Shown in pieces: positions 1 to 6,627 of a DNA stretch of 7,982 nt. Where the stretch lies: positions 1-7,982 of the forward strand of contig JABSRY010000090.1 of NCBI GenBank assembly GCA_013214985.1, read 5' to 3'. A model generated the notes under the pieces. It did no database searches, was not told the origin of the DNA, and saw nothing but the letters and a program-made list of their open reading frames with translations. Within the stretch, counting starts at the first letter, position 1, and each line of letters opens with the position of its first letter. The DNA comes from Hyphomicrobiales bacterium. GTDB lineage: Bacteria > Pseudomonadota > Alphaproteobacteria > Rhizobiales > OSC116. Made by a program: the position numbers and the translations under genes.

Positions 1-727
1 CACGTTGCCCAGTATCTACATTAATAAGCATAACTTTTGGTTGACCACTTGCATATGAAATATAGGTGACTTCTTGGCGCTTTGGGCTAAAGCGTGGCGA
101 CAAAACAATGTCATCCCCTTTGGTTAAATATTTGCGGTTAAAGCCATCTTGATCCATAATTGTAAGGCGTTTAATGCGTTTATTTTTTGGCCCAGATTCA
201 GAAATATAAACAATACGGGTATCAAAATAACCTTTTTCGCCAGTTAAACGCTCGTAAATTGTATCTGATATTTGATGGGCTAATTTGCGCCAATTTTGTT
301 GACGCGCCGAATATTTAAGCCCAACAATTTGTTTTTGCGACAAAACATCCCACAAACGCAGCTCGGCACTAATGTTGCCATTAGGTTGAGTGATAATACG
401 GCCTGTGACCAATGCTTTAGCACCTGTTGGCCGCCAGTTAGCAAACACAGGCATTACATTGGCAGCGCGGCTCGTTTCTAAAAAAACGCTTTTATCTAAC
501 GGGTTAAACAACCCACTATTGCGTAAATCATTATTAATGATAGCGGCAACATTTTGCCCAAGGCCAACTTCTTTGCCTGTTTGCCCTACAAAATCTTCAA
601 CTGCAATCACCAAAGGGTCTACATTACCTTGGTTAATTTTAACTTCGACTAACGCAAAGGCTGGTTTAATTGCCAACAATAACACAGCCACACTAAGCAT
701 ACAAAATTTATGAAAATTATGAATCAT
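1..727 (-). CDS. tolB: Tol-Pal system protein TolB, N-terminal part (3' end beyond the window)
   Basis: TolB is the periplasmic beta-propeller protein that binds Pal and TolA and helps keep the outer membrane attached during constriction. The frame is open from an ATG at 725-727 to base 1, giving about 242 residues of a protein that is usually 430-450 long. Residues 1-25 form a Sec signal peptide with a basic N-terminus, a hydrophobic core (LSVAVLLLAI) and an AFA cleavage site. The mature start LVEVKINQGN and the following IAVEDFVG are typical of alphaproteobacterial TolB. The alpha/beta N-terminal domain runs to about residue 170, including RLWDV and IYERLTGEKGYF. The first propeller blades follow (LSPRFSPKRQEVTYIS). 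An AAGG ribosome binding site lies 7 bases before the ATG. The gene follows tolA after 118 bases. The identification is firm; only the missing C-terminal half is unseen. Confidence 0.95.
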   Translation of the reverse strand, partial: MIHNFHKFCMLSVAVLLLAIKPAFALVEVKINQGNVDPLVIAVEDFVGQTGKEVGLGQNVAAIINNDLRNSGLFNPLDKSVFLETSRAANVMPVFANWRPTGAKALVTGRIITQPNGNISAELRLWDVLSQKQIVGLKYSARQQNWRKLAHQISDTIYERLTGEKGYFDTRIVYISESGPKNKRIKRLTIMDQDGFNRKYLTKGDDIVLSPRFSPKRQEVTYISYASGQPKVMLINVDTGQR

Positions 728-845
728 AAAACAACCTTTTTTAACTACATACTTTTATAACGACAAATCGCGAAATAGTATAATTTATTATTTAAGCAGT
801 ATAATTTGCTCAAAATATGGCACATATGCTCATATCCTAAGTTAA
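728..845 (-). promoter_or_regulatory. tolA-tolB intergenic region, AT-rich, with a 10-base direct repeat
   Basis: This 118-base gap is the second largest inside the tol cluster. It holds two copies of AAATTATACT (minus strand; 798-807 and 777-786) whose starts are 21 bases apart. Each contains a -10-like TATACT. I found no good -35 hexamer at 17-18 bases from either; TTGAGC at about 811-816 is the best, but its spacing fits only a poor -10 (TAATAA). The region may carry a separate tolB promoter or a regulator site, but the sequence alone does not settle this. No terminator-like GC hairpin with a T run is visible. Confidence 0.3.
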
Positions 846-1769
846 TCAACCACCAAACATTTCTCTTGGGTCAAATTCCATTGTAAATTCACTCCAAACA
901 TCAAATTTTTCTGGCGGTAACATGTCATAAGGGCCACATTCCAAAATTGCCCGAACCGCCGCTTCTGACATAATGTTAAACGATGGGTGAGCACTGTTAT
1001 TTAAAACACTTGGCCTGCCGATAACTTGGGCATTACGGTTTAACCTAAAGCCAACTTTAACCACAACGTCGCCTGCATCTTGTGCGCCCGCAGGAATCGA
1101 CCAGCAAGATGCCATACGGTTTTTAACCGCGTTAAATTCATATTGGCTTAACGATGCAACTTCGACATTTTCTAACTCGCCATTTACCGTGCCTAATTCC
1201 CCATCATTTGTATCTGGCAATGCCGTTTGTTCTTTATCCAACTTATCCAATAAAGCCGAAATTAGCTGATCTTCAGTGGGTTTAGCGGGGGCTACCTTTT
1301 TAGGTTTAGTTTCAACTTTTTTGGGCTTAGGGTATGCTGGGCGTTTTACTGGTTTTGTAACATTTCGTAGCGGTTGAGCTTCAGTTTTTTGTGGTTCGGT
1401 TGGGCTAGGCTCAGGTTTGCTTACATTTTCAATGAGCGCGTCCAGCGATTTTGGTACGACAGGGATGGCTTTAGCAACCGTTTTTGGTTTGGCTTTTGGT
1501 TTTGGTTTTACCTTAGGCTTTACTTGTGGTTTCTTGGTGGGTTTTGTAACCTTTGTAGGTTTTTTAATGGGCTGTTTTTTAGCCTTTTTGGTGGTTAAGT
1601 CTTTGGTTTTCTTTTTACCCACTTGTTCGATATCTGCAACCGAGATAATTTCAACTTCAACAGGCTTCACATCATCAACCTTCAGCTCTTTTACCGAGCT
1701 AAAGCTAACCATAGCAGCTAACAATAAGCCACCATGTAATAGAAATGTTAATATCCAACCTAGTTTCAT
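846..1769 (-). CDS. tolA: Tol-Pal system energy-transducing protein TolA
   Basis: TolA links the TolQR proton-driven motor in the inner membrane to TolB/Pal at the outer membrane. The 307-residue product has one N-terminal membrane anchor (about residues 4-24, WILTFLLHGGLLLAAMVSF). A long lysine/proline-rich periplasmic arm covers about 51-165, with KPKVKPKPKAKPK-like runs near 82-96. A short acidic linker follows. The C-terminal TonB/TolA-type globular domain covers about 205-307 (VVVKVGFRLNRNAQVIGRP, then SEAAVRAILECGPY). Two cysteines, near 222 and 278, could form the disulfide common in TolA domain III. The arm is more TonB-like than the Ala/Lys helical arm of E. coli TolA. The start lies 16 bases after tolR with only a weak GAG ribosome site, suggesting translation coupled to tolR. 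Sequence outside the C-terminal domain is low complexity, so the call rests on the architecture and the position. Confidence 0.93.
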   Translation of the reverse strand: MKLGWILTFLLHGGLLLAAMVSFSSVKELKVDDVKPVEVEIISVADIEQVGKKKTKDLTTKKAKKQPIKKPTKVTKPTKKPQVKPKVKPKPKAKPKTVAKAIPVVPKSLDALIENVSKPEPSPTEPQKTEAQPLRNVTKPVKRPAYPKPKKVETKPKKVAPAKPTEDQLISALLDKLDKEQTALPDTNDGELGTVNGELENVEVASLSQYEFNAVKNRMASCWSIPAGAQDAGDVVVKVGFRLNRNAQVIGRPSVLNNSAHPSFNIMSEAAVRAILECGPYDMLPPEKFDVWSEFTMEFDPREMFGG

Positions 1770-1785
1770 TTATAGTGCTCAAGCT

Positions 1786-2244
1786 TTAGTTAGTTGATGT
1801 TTCATCGATTGTTATCAAACCGATAGATTTAAAACCTGCGTCATTAATATGAGCAATCACCCGCATAAACTGGCCATATGGCACATTTTTATCACCTCTA
1901 ACAAATATTTTTTCTTTGAAGCCGTTTTTAGCAAGTGCGGTTAGCTTTGTACCAAGTTCACTAAACTCTATTTCTGCTTCTTGAATATATGTTTTACCAT
2001 CACCCGTTACTGTAATGGTCAGCGGCTCGTTATTAGACGCCAGTGCAGGCGCATTTGCTTCGGGCAATTCTATTGGCACACCCGATGTGAGCATGGGCGC
2101 TGCGACCATAAAAATTATGAGCAAAACCAACATAACATCGACCATTGGCGTCATATTAATTTCAGAAATAGGCGCATGACGGTTGCCCCGTCTGCGTTTA
2201 CTTTTAGGGCGGTTATAATGCCCATTACCTGCTGACATTCCCAT
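1786..2244 (-). CDS. tolR: Tol-Pal system protein TolR (ExbD family)
   Basis: TolR is the ExbD-like subunit that, with TolQ, uses the proton motive force to drive TolA. The product has 152 residues, close to the family's usual 140-160. A basic cytoplasmic N-terminus (PKSKRRRGNRH, about 13-23) precedes the signature INMTPMVDVMLVLLIIFMV. In it Asp36 lies at the start of the single membrane helix (about 34-53) and corresponds to the essential Asp23 of E. coli TolR. The rest is the periplasmic domain, ending with GLITIDET. The ribosome site AGGTGA lies just before the ATG and next to the tolQ stop, so tolQ and tolR are only 8 bases apart and probably coupled. ExbD is the alternative, excluded in practice by the tolA and tolB neighbours. 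Confidence 0.96.
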   Translation of the reverse strand: MGMSAGNGHYNRPKSKRRRGNRHAPISEINMTPMVDVMLVLLIIFMVAAPMLTSGVPIELPEANAPALASNNEPLTITVTGDGKTYIQEAEIEFSELGTKLTALAKNGFKEKIFVRGDKNVPYGQFMRVIAHINDAGFKSIGLITIDETSTN

Positions 2245-2252
2245 TATATCAC

Positions 2253-2963
2253 CTATTTATTTTCGAACTGACGAGAGAATATCGCCGAAAATTCATCTGC
2301 AAAATTTTCTAAATCTTGCCCGATACGGCCAATTTCGCCAGAAAATTTATTGTAAAATATAACCGCAGGGATAGCCGCAACCAAACCAATTGCCGTGGCA
2401 AATAACGCTTCGGCAATACCAGGTGCAACCACTGCAAGTGAGGTGGATTTAGAAGCCGCAATAGCGGTAAAGCTGTTCATAATGCCCCACACCGTGCCAA
2501 ATAAACCAACAAATGGTGCAGCACTGCCTGTGGTTGCTAAAAACATAAGGTGGCGCTCAAGCGCACCCACTTCACGTTGAATAGACACATCCATTACTTT
2601 TTCGATACGCATTTGCAACGAAATAAAGTTAGATTCTGTTTTAGCAGGTGTGCCATCTTGTTTGCCAGCCGCCCCATCTTGCGAGCGTTTCCACTCGCGC
2701 ATGGCAGATATAAACACGGCAGCCATTGGGTTGTCGGGTCTGTGCCCAATATTGCGGTATAATTCATCTAAATTTTGCCCAGACCAAAAAGCCTTTTCAA
2801 ACGTTTTGGATGCGGCTTGGCTTTTGCAAATTTGAAAAAACTTATCGCCAATAATCTTCCAACTCCAAACAGATGCAGCCAAAAGGCCAATCATTACCAT
2901 TTTAACAACAATATGCGCTTGCCAAAATAGTTCAAACACCGAAACACTGCCTACATTTTCCAT
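2253..2963 (-). CDS. tolQ: Tol-Pal system protein TolQ (MotA/TolQ/ExbB proton channel family)
   Basis: TolQ is the multi-pass subunit of the TolQR proton channel that powers TolA during cell constriction. The 236-residue product shows the three-helix plan: helix 1 at about 16-38, helix 2 at about 140-164 (LATTGSAAPFVGLFGTVWGI) and helix 3 at about 178-204 (VAPGIAEALFATAIGLVAAI). The large cytoplasmic loop lies between helices 1 and 2. Thr144 and Thr190 match the conserved pore threonines of E. coli TolQ (145 and 180). A GAGG ribosome site (2972-2975) precedes the ATG. This is the first gene of the tolQRA run and it follows a 155-base gap with a promoter candidate, so the tol genes may be transcribed separately from ruvCAB-ybgC. 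Nothing is missing from the family core. Confidence 0.97.
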   Translation of the reverse strand: MENVGSVSVFELFWQAHIVVKMVMIGLLAASVWSWKIIGDKFFQICKSQAASKTFEKAFWSGQNLDELYRNIGHRPDNPMAAVFISAMREWKRSQDGAAGKQDGTPAKTESNFISLQMRIEKVMDVSIQREVGALERHLMFLATTGSAAPFVGLFGTVWGIMNSFTAIAASKSTSLAVVAPGIAEALFATAIGLVAAIPAVIFYNKFSGEIGRIGQDLENFADEFSAIFSRQFENK

Positions 2964-3066
2964 TCAATAAACCTCAATTGTGCATATCACACTTGTTTTT
3001 TCATTTTATGTCATGAAATTCTGTTTAAAATACGGCAAACAAAACCATGAATTAATTATGCATACA

Positions 3067-3096
3067 ATTATAGTAAAGGTCGTAAAATATAGTTAA
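3067..3096 (-). promoter_or_regulatory. Candidate sigma70-type promoter for tolQRAB
   Basis: On the minus strand TTAACT (3091-3096) is followed by an 18-base spacer and a perfect TATAAT (3067-3072). The predicted start is near 3060, leaving a leader of roughly 97 bases before tolQ. The -35 matches TTGACA in four of six positions. The site lies in the only sizeable gap between ybgC and tolQ, which supports its role. The surrounding sequence is very AT-rich, so chance -10 matches are likely, and transcription has not been shown. Confidence 0.45.
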
Positions 3097-3118
3097 TTTT
3101 TTATGAAAGCAGCCCAAC

Positions 3119-3556
3119 TTAGACTAATTGCGCTTTCAAGATTTGTTGGGTAGCTTTGTCAATACGCGTTGGTTTGCCATGATCATCAACGATAGCGCAA
3201 GTAACAACCGCTTTAAACAATAGTAAATCATTGCAATATATGTGTTGCTCTAATATAAAGCGCACACCTTTTAGCTGTGTAAAATGTGTTTTAACCTTTA
3301 TCACATCATCAATTTTTGCGGGCGATAAAAAATCTATATCCATATGCCGCACTACAAAAAACAATGGTTTTTCTAACTGTGCCAACTGGTCATGATGGAT
3401 ATTAAGCAGTCTTAGATAATCTGTTCGACCACGTTCGCAAAAACGCAAATAGCTAGCATGATAAACCCGACCCGAAAAATCAGTATCTTCATAATAAATT
3501 CTAATGGGCAATTGATGTTGTTTGCTTACGATTTTGCCGCAAAGTTGGTTATTCAT
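3119..3556 (-). CDS. ybgC: Tol-Pal-associated acyl-CoA thioesterase YbgC (hotdog fold)
   Basis: YbgC is a cytoplasmic hotdog-fold thioesterase, shown in other species to hydrolyse acyl-CoA thioesters and linked to phospholipid metabolism. It is nearly always encoded beside tolQRAB, although its role in Tol function is unclear. The 145-residue product has the family signature YYEDTDFSGRVYHASYLRF (residues 21-39). Asp26 is in the place of the catalytic aspartate of the 4-hydroxybenzoyl-CoA thioesterase type. FCERGRTDYLR follows, as in alphaproteobacterial members. The ATG is preceded by AAGG, which overlaps the ruvB stop region, and the gap to ruvB is only 9 bases. That suggests it is cotranscribed with ruvCAB. 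Length and motifs are normal. Confidence 0.94.
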   Translation of the reverse strand: MNNQLCGKIVSKQHQLPIRIYYEDTDFSGRVYHASYLRFCERGRTDYLRLLNIHHDQLAQLEKPLFFVVRHMDIDFLSPAKIDDVIKVKTHFTQLKGVRFILEQHIYCNDLLLFKAVVTCAIVDDHGKPTRIDKATQQILKAQLV

Positions 3557-3565
3557 AACAAAGCC

Positions 3566-4039
3566 TTAATCAAATAAATTACCCTGAATAATTGCTGGGT
3601 TTTTGGGCACTTTTAAACCCAAATGTGCAAAAGCCTGCGGGGTTAAGGTTCGCCCCCTTGGGGTACGCGCAACAAAGCCTAATTGTATTAAATATGGCTC
3701 AATCACCTCTTCTATACTATCGCGCCCTTCGCTCATCGCAGCGGCAATCGTATCGGCACCAACAGGCCCACCATGGTAGTTTTTAGCAATGATATTAAGG
3801 TATTTATGATCCATTTTATCAAGGCCAATATGATCGACTTCTAAGCGGGTTAGGGATGCATCGGCAATATCTTTATTGATAAGATCTTGTTTTGCGACAA
3901 TTGCAAAATCGCGCACACGGCGTAGCAAGCGCCCTGCAACCCTAGGCGTGCCTCTGGCACGGCGGGCAATCTCCATCGCGCCCTGCTTGTCTATATTAAC
4001 CCCAAGCACCCGTGCACCCCGCTCAACAATCGAGCACAT
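3566..4039 (-). CDS. ruvB: RuvB C-terminal fragment (sensor-2 and winged-helix domains)
   Basis: The second part of ruvB is open from an ATG 12 bases after the TAA and encodes 157 residues, equal to residues 192-348 of the full protein. It holds the middle AAA+ domain with sensor 2 (RGTPRVAGRLLRRVRDFA) and the C-terminal winged helix (PYLIQLGFVARTPRGRTLT). The end GNLFD is typical of RuvB. Residues that are strongly conserved in the family look intact, so the part downstream of the stop has not visibly decayed. There is no good ribosome site, only a GAG directly touching the ATG. Independent expression would therefore need reinitiation after the TAA. Whether this piece is produced is unknown. 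Confidence 0.55.
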   Translation of the reverse strand: MCSIVERGARVLGVNIDKQGAMEIARRARGTPRVAGRLLRRVRDFAIVAKQDLINKDIADASLTRLEVDHIGLDKMDHKYLNIIAKNYHGGPVGADTIAAAMSEGRDSIEEVIEPYLIQLGFVARTPRGRTLTPQAFAHLGLKVPKNPAIIQGNLFD

Positions 4040-4051
4040 CTCATTATGGGT

Positions 4052-4612
4052 TTAATATTCAAGGCGAATAGGAATACCAAAACGATCACGCAAAGGCGTC
4101 GTTAGCAAACCTGTGCGTGTTGTGGCGGCCACCAAAGTAAACGGTGCAAGCTCAATACGCACACTACGCGCAGCAGGCCCTTCACCAATGATAAGGTCAA
4201 GCTGAAAATCTTCCATCGCTGGGTATAATATTTCTTCTACAGCAGGGCTAAGACGATGAATTTCATCGATAAATAGCACATCACCTTCATCTAAATTGGT
4301 TAAAAGTGCCGCCAAGTCGCCGGATTTTGCGATAACAGGCCCAGAGGTTGCTTTAAAATTAACCCCTAATTCGCGCGCAACAATTTGCGCTAAGGTCGTT
4401 TTACCCAACCCTGGAGGCCCTGCAAAAAGCACATGATCGAGCACGTCAGAACGGGCTTTAGCCGCTTCAATAAACACTGTTAAATTCTCGCGAGCGGTTT
4501 TTTGCCCCGTAAAATCGGATAATTCAAGCGGGCGAAAACTTGCACTGCTTTCCGCTAAACCATCTTCTGTTTTTTTATTGCCATCTATCATGCGGTCATT
4601 TGTTTCGGACAT
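4052..4612 (-). CDS. ruvB: RuvB N-terminal fragment (large ATPase domain)
   Basis: This is the piece of RuvB made if translation ends at the TAA. It has 186 residues and contains nearly all of the nucleotide-binding domain: Walker A, Walker B, sensor 1 and the trans-acting arginine finger Arg175. It lacks sensor 2, which contacts ATP from the middle domain, and the winged-helix DNA-binding domain. From RuvB structures, domain N ends near residue 181, so the fragment ends almost at the N/M boundary. Alone it would not be expected to translocate on DNA. The first 20 or so residues (MSETNDRMIDGNKK and on) are the usual poorly conserved leader. The start overlaps no other ATG choice of merit, and the ribosome site is weak, consistent with coupling to ruvA. 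Confidence 0.7.
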   Translation of the reverse strand: MSETNDRMIDGNKKTEDGLAESSASFRPLELSDFTGQKTARENLTVFIEAAKARSDVLDHVLFAGPPGLGKTTLAQIVARELGVNFKATSGPVIAKSGDLAALLTNLDEGDVLFIDEIHRLSPAVEEILYPAMEDFQLDLIIGEGPAARSVRIELAPFTLVAATTRTGLLTTPLRDRFGIPIRLEY

Positions 4613-4613
4613 T

Positions 4614-5234
4614 TTAACGCGCCAATTCTTTTAAAGCCAAACGGATGATTTTTTCGGTTTTTGCATCCTTACCAATATCTGCTACAACTTTTGCAACTGC
4701 GCCCGCTGCTTGCCCATTGATATAGCCCAAATTGGTCAATGCACTAACCGCATCTGCCGCGCTACTTGGCAATTGGCTGGCATCTGCACTGCCAGTAAGC
4801 ACATTGGCAATAGAGCCAACTTCGCCAGTAAAGGCGGATATTTTATCTTTAAGCTCGGTCACAATACGCTGCGCAACTTTAGGGCCAACCCCTGGGGTAC
4901 GTGCTACCATGGCTTTGTCTGCAAGGCTAATTGCTGTTACCAATTCGTTAGAAGATAAGGTCGATAATATGGCCAAAGCCACTTTTGCGCCAACGCCCTG
5001 AACACTTTGCACAAGGGTAAACCACTCTTTTTCGGCTGCTGTAGCAAAGCCAAATAATTTAAGCTGATCTTCGCGCACAAATGTCTCAATAAGCAAACTA
5101 ACCTCTTGCCCTGTTGCAGGCAATGCAGCAATTGTGCGGGTCGATGCGCTGACTAAATAACCAACGCCATTAACATCTAAAATTAAAGTTGAGTCAGTAA
5201 AGCTATCTACTTTACCTGTTAATTTACCAATCAT
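4614..5234 (-). CDS. ruvA: Holliday junction branch-migration subunit RuvA
   Basis: RuvA binds the four-way DNA junction as a tetramer and recruits RuvB rings to it. The product has 206 residues, normal for the family. The N-terminal OB-fold domain begins MIGKLTGKV and includes LDVNGVGYLV and FVREDQLKLFGF (about 1-65). Two helix-hairpin-helix motifs follow: VQGVGAKVALAIL (about 78-90) and TPGVGPKVAQRIV (about 113-125). After a flexible linker, the small C-terminal domain III that touches RuvB covers about 158-206 (DAVSALTNLGY, ending LALKELAR). The ATG has a clear GAGG ribosome site and lies 18 bases after ruvC. The gene is intact, in contrast to ruvB directly downstream. Confidence 0.98.
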   Translation of the reverse strand: MIGKLTGKVDSFTDSTLILDVNGVGYLVSASTRTIAALPATGQEVSLLIETFVREDQLKLFGFATAAEKEWFTLVQSVQGVGAKVALAILSTLSSNELVTAISLADKAMVARTPGVGPKVAQRIVTELKDKISAFTGEVGSIANVLTGSADASQLPSSAADAVSALTNLGYINGQAAGAVAKVVADIGKDAKTEKIIRLALKELAR

Positions 5235-5252
5235 ACCAACCTCATATTTAAA

Positions 5253-5768
5253 TTACCCAACAACTTTTAATTGTCTGACGCCCCTATATTGAGCATGTGT
5301 TATTGCGATTGCAAGCGCATCGGCGGCATCGGCATTTTGGGGGTTTGCATTGGGCAATAATATTTTTAAAATATGCAATATCTGATTTTTATCGGCATGC
5401 CCTGCCCCAACCACAGTTTTTTTAACCTTATTGGGTGCATATTCGGCAACTGACAAGCCAAAACGAGCAGGCACAACCAATGCAATACCGCGTGCCTGAC
5501 CAAGCTTAAGCGCGCCAGCTGGGTCTTTATTCACAAATGTATTTTCAACCGCAGCTTCATCGGGTTTATGGGCTTCCATAATTTCGCATAGCTGATCGTG
5601 CAATTGGCAAAGCCGTGTTGCCAAATCTAATTTACCATCTGATTTAACCACACCATTAGCCACATGTTTAAGGCTTGAGCCTTGGCAATCTATAACACCC
5701 CAACCCATGTTTCGCAAACCTGGGTCAATGCCGATAATACGAACAGATTGAGGTTTACTTATTGCCAT
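5253..5768 (-). CDS. ruvC: Crossover junction endodeoxyribonuclease RuvC
   Basis: RuvC is the dimeric, metal-dependent nuclease that cuts Holliday junctions symmetrically. The 171-residue product has the RNase H-like fold signatures, starting with GIDPGLRNMGWGVID (13-27). The four acidic catalytic residues are visible: Asp15, Glu75 (in AVENTF), Asp147 and Asp150 (in NADAADALAIAITHA), matching Asp7, Glu66, Asp138 and Asp141 of E. coli. The KLGQARG and ADKNQ segments are also typical. An AGGA ribosome site lies about 10 bases before the ATG. The gene heads the ruvCAB run and follows yebC after 55 bases, a gap that carries an extended -10 motif. The enzyme looks complete and functional. Confidence 0.98.
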   Translation of the reverse strand: MAISKPQSVRIIGIDPGLRNMGWGVIDCQGSSLKHVANGVVKSDGKLDLATRLCQLHDQLCEIMEAHKPDEAAVENTFVNKDPAGALKLGQARGIALVVPARFGLSVAEYAPNKVKKTVVGAGHADKNQILHILKILLPNANPQNADAADALAIAITHAQYRGVRQLKVVG

Positions 5769-5813
5769 TTTTATACATTCCTAAATAACATTTAAACAAT
5801 TGAGCCTACGAAA

Positions 5814-5822
5814 ATTATAACA
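5814..5822 (-). promoter_or_regulatory. Extended -10 promoter candidate upstream of ruvC
   Basis: The minus strand reads TGTTATAAT, an exact extended -10 element (TGnTATAAT), directly after the yebC stop codon. Transcription would start near 5807, about 39 bases before ruvC. No good -35 is seen, which extended -10 promoters tolerate. It could let ruvCAB be expressed separately from yebC. It is a motif match in AT-rich sequence only. Confidence 0.35.
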
Positions 5823-5823
5823 T

Positions 5824-6570
5824 TTAGCCTGCTGCAATGGCTTCCATAAGACTGTCAGTAAGTTCAAGATTAGAATAAACTTCTTGAACATCGTCATCAT
5901 CTTCTAATGATGAAATGAGGTTATAAACTTTAACGCCCGTTTCGTCATCTAAATCCATCATTATTTGTGGCTTCCAAATCATATTTGCTGATTTTGGTTC
6001 GCCAAATTGGGCTTCTAAGGCTTTTGCAACCGTGTGTAGATCTGATGCATCACAATAAATATCATGCCCATCAGCACTGCTTTCACAATCATCAGCGCCC
6101 GCGTCCATCACCGCTTCCATCATTGTATCTTCATCAGTTACATCTGCAGCATATGAAATACAGCCAACTTTATCAAAGCCAAAGGATACACTGCCATCAG
6201 CGCCCATAGCGCAACCCGCTTTAGTAAAGATAGAGCGCACAGAAGATGCCGTACGGTTTTTATTATCCGTCAATGCTTCAACAATCACTCCAACACCGCC
6301 AGCAGCAAAGCCTTCATAGCGCATTTCATCATAATTCGCGACATCCGTATCGGATTTTTTAATCGCGCGGGTAATCACATCCTTAGGCAAGCTATTTTGT
6401 TTTGCAGTATTAACTGCAAGGCGCAAACGCGGGTTCATGTCGACATCTGGGCTACCCATTTTTGCGGCAACCGTAATTTCTTTAGCCAATTTAGAAAATA
6501 ATTTTGAACGCTTTTTATCTTGAGCGCCTTTTCTATGCTGAATATTTGCCCATTTTGAATGTCCTGCCAT
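5824..6570 (-). CDS. yebC: YebC/PmpR family protein (TACO1 family)
   Basis: YebC-family proteins were first described as DNA-binding regulators (PmpR). More recent work ties them, like mitochondrial TACO1, to translation, helping ribosomes through proline-rich stretches. The 248-residue product is full length. The N-terminal signature MAGHSKWANIQHRKGAQD and KRSKLFSKLAKEI (about 1-31) is diagnostic, followed by NPRLRLAVNTAKQNSLPKD (46-64). The acidic middle and C-terminal domains (EALTDNKNRTASSVR, LEDDDDVQEVY) follow. An AAGGG ribosome site (6578-6582) lies 7 bases before the ATG. The gene has its own promoter candidate and probably leads into ruvCAB, a linkage common in Proteobacteria. Nothing is unusual in the protein itself. 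Confidence 0.97.
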   Translation of the reverse strand: MAGHSKWANIQHRKGAQDKKRSKLFSKLAKEITVAAKMGSPDVDMNPRLRLAVNTAKQNSLPKDVITRAIKKSDTDVANYDEMRYEGFAAGGVGVIVEALTDNKNRTASSVRSIFTKAGCAMGADGSVSFGFDKVGCISYAADVTDEDTMMEAVMDAGADDCESSADGHDIYCDASDLHTVAKALEAQFGEPKSANMIWKPQIMMDLDDETGVKVYNLISSLEDDDDVQEVYSNLELTDSLMEAIAAG

Positions 6571-6596
6571 GTCTAAACCCTTATATCTATACTTTG

Positions 6597-6609
6597 CGAA
6601 TATGATTCG
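6597..6609. repeat. Short perfect inverted repeat in the yebC leader
   Basis: The arms CGAAT and ATTCG are separated by three bases. The repeat lies between the predicted yebC transcription start and its ribosome site. It is short enough to be chance, but the position would suit a small operator or a weak leader hairpin. Confidence 0.25.
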
Positions 6610-6627
6610 TAGCTATTTACTACCAAA

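Larger units (their letters stand above)
3566..4612 (-). pseudogene. ruvB: Holliday junction branch-migration ATPase RuvB, interrupted by an in-frame TAA
   Basis: RuvB is the hexameric AAA+ motor that, with RuvA, drives branch migration of Holliday junctions. The region is a single reading frame of 349 codons, the normal RuvB length, apart from TAA at codon 187 (4052-4054). Reading through gives RLEY-stop-THNE followed by MCSIVERGAR, where relatives have a form like RLEFYT; a TAT or TAC codon is one substitution away. All RuvB motifs are present across the two parts: Walker A GPPGLGKT (65-72), Walker B FIDE (114-117), sensor 1 ATTRTG (163-168), the arginine finger in LRDRFG (Arg175), and sensor 2 GTPR (221-224). 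No frame shift is needed. ruvA ends one base before the start codon, so translation is likely coupled. It may be a recent nonsense mutation, a sequencing or assembly error, or a gene now expressed as two polypeptides. Confidence 0.85.

Noticed and set aside
390..713. A 107-residue plus-strand open frame
   Set aside because: It lies entirely antisense to the tolB frame, which has a clear signal peptide and family motifs.
1417..1797. A 126-residue plus-strand open frame, hydrophobic and Phe/Gly-rich
   Set aside because: It is the antisense of the lysine/proline-rich part of tolA. Low-complexity AAACC codons read as Gly/Phe on the other strand, and it resembles no family I know.
2999..3018. Inverted repeat TTTCAT/ATGAAA with an 8-base loop before tolQ
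   Set aside because: The arms are AT-rich and short, with no run of T after them, so it is not a convincing terminator or operator.
4040..4054. Frameshift as the cause of the ruvB split
   Set aside because: Both parts share one frame with four sense codons between the TAA and the next ATG; a substitution explains it fully.
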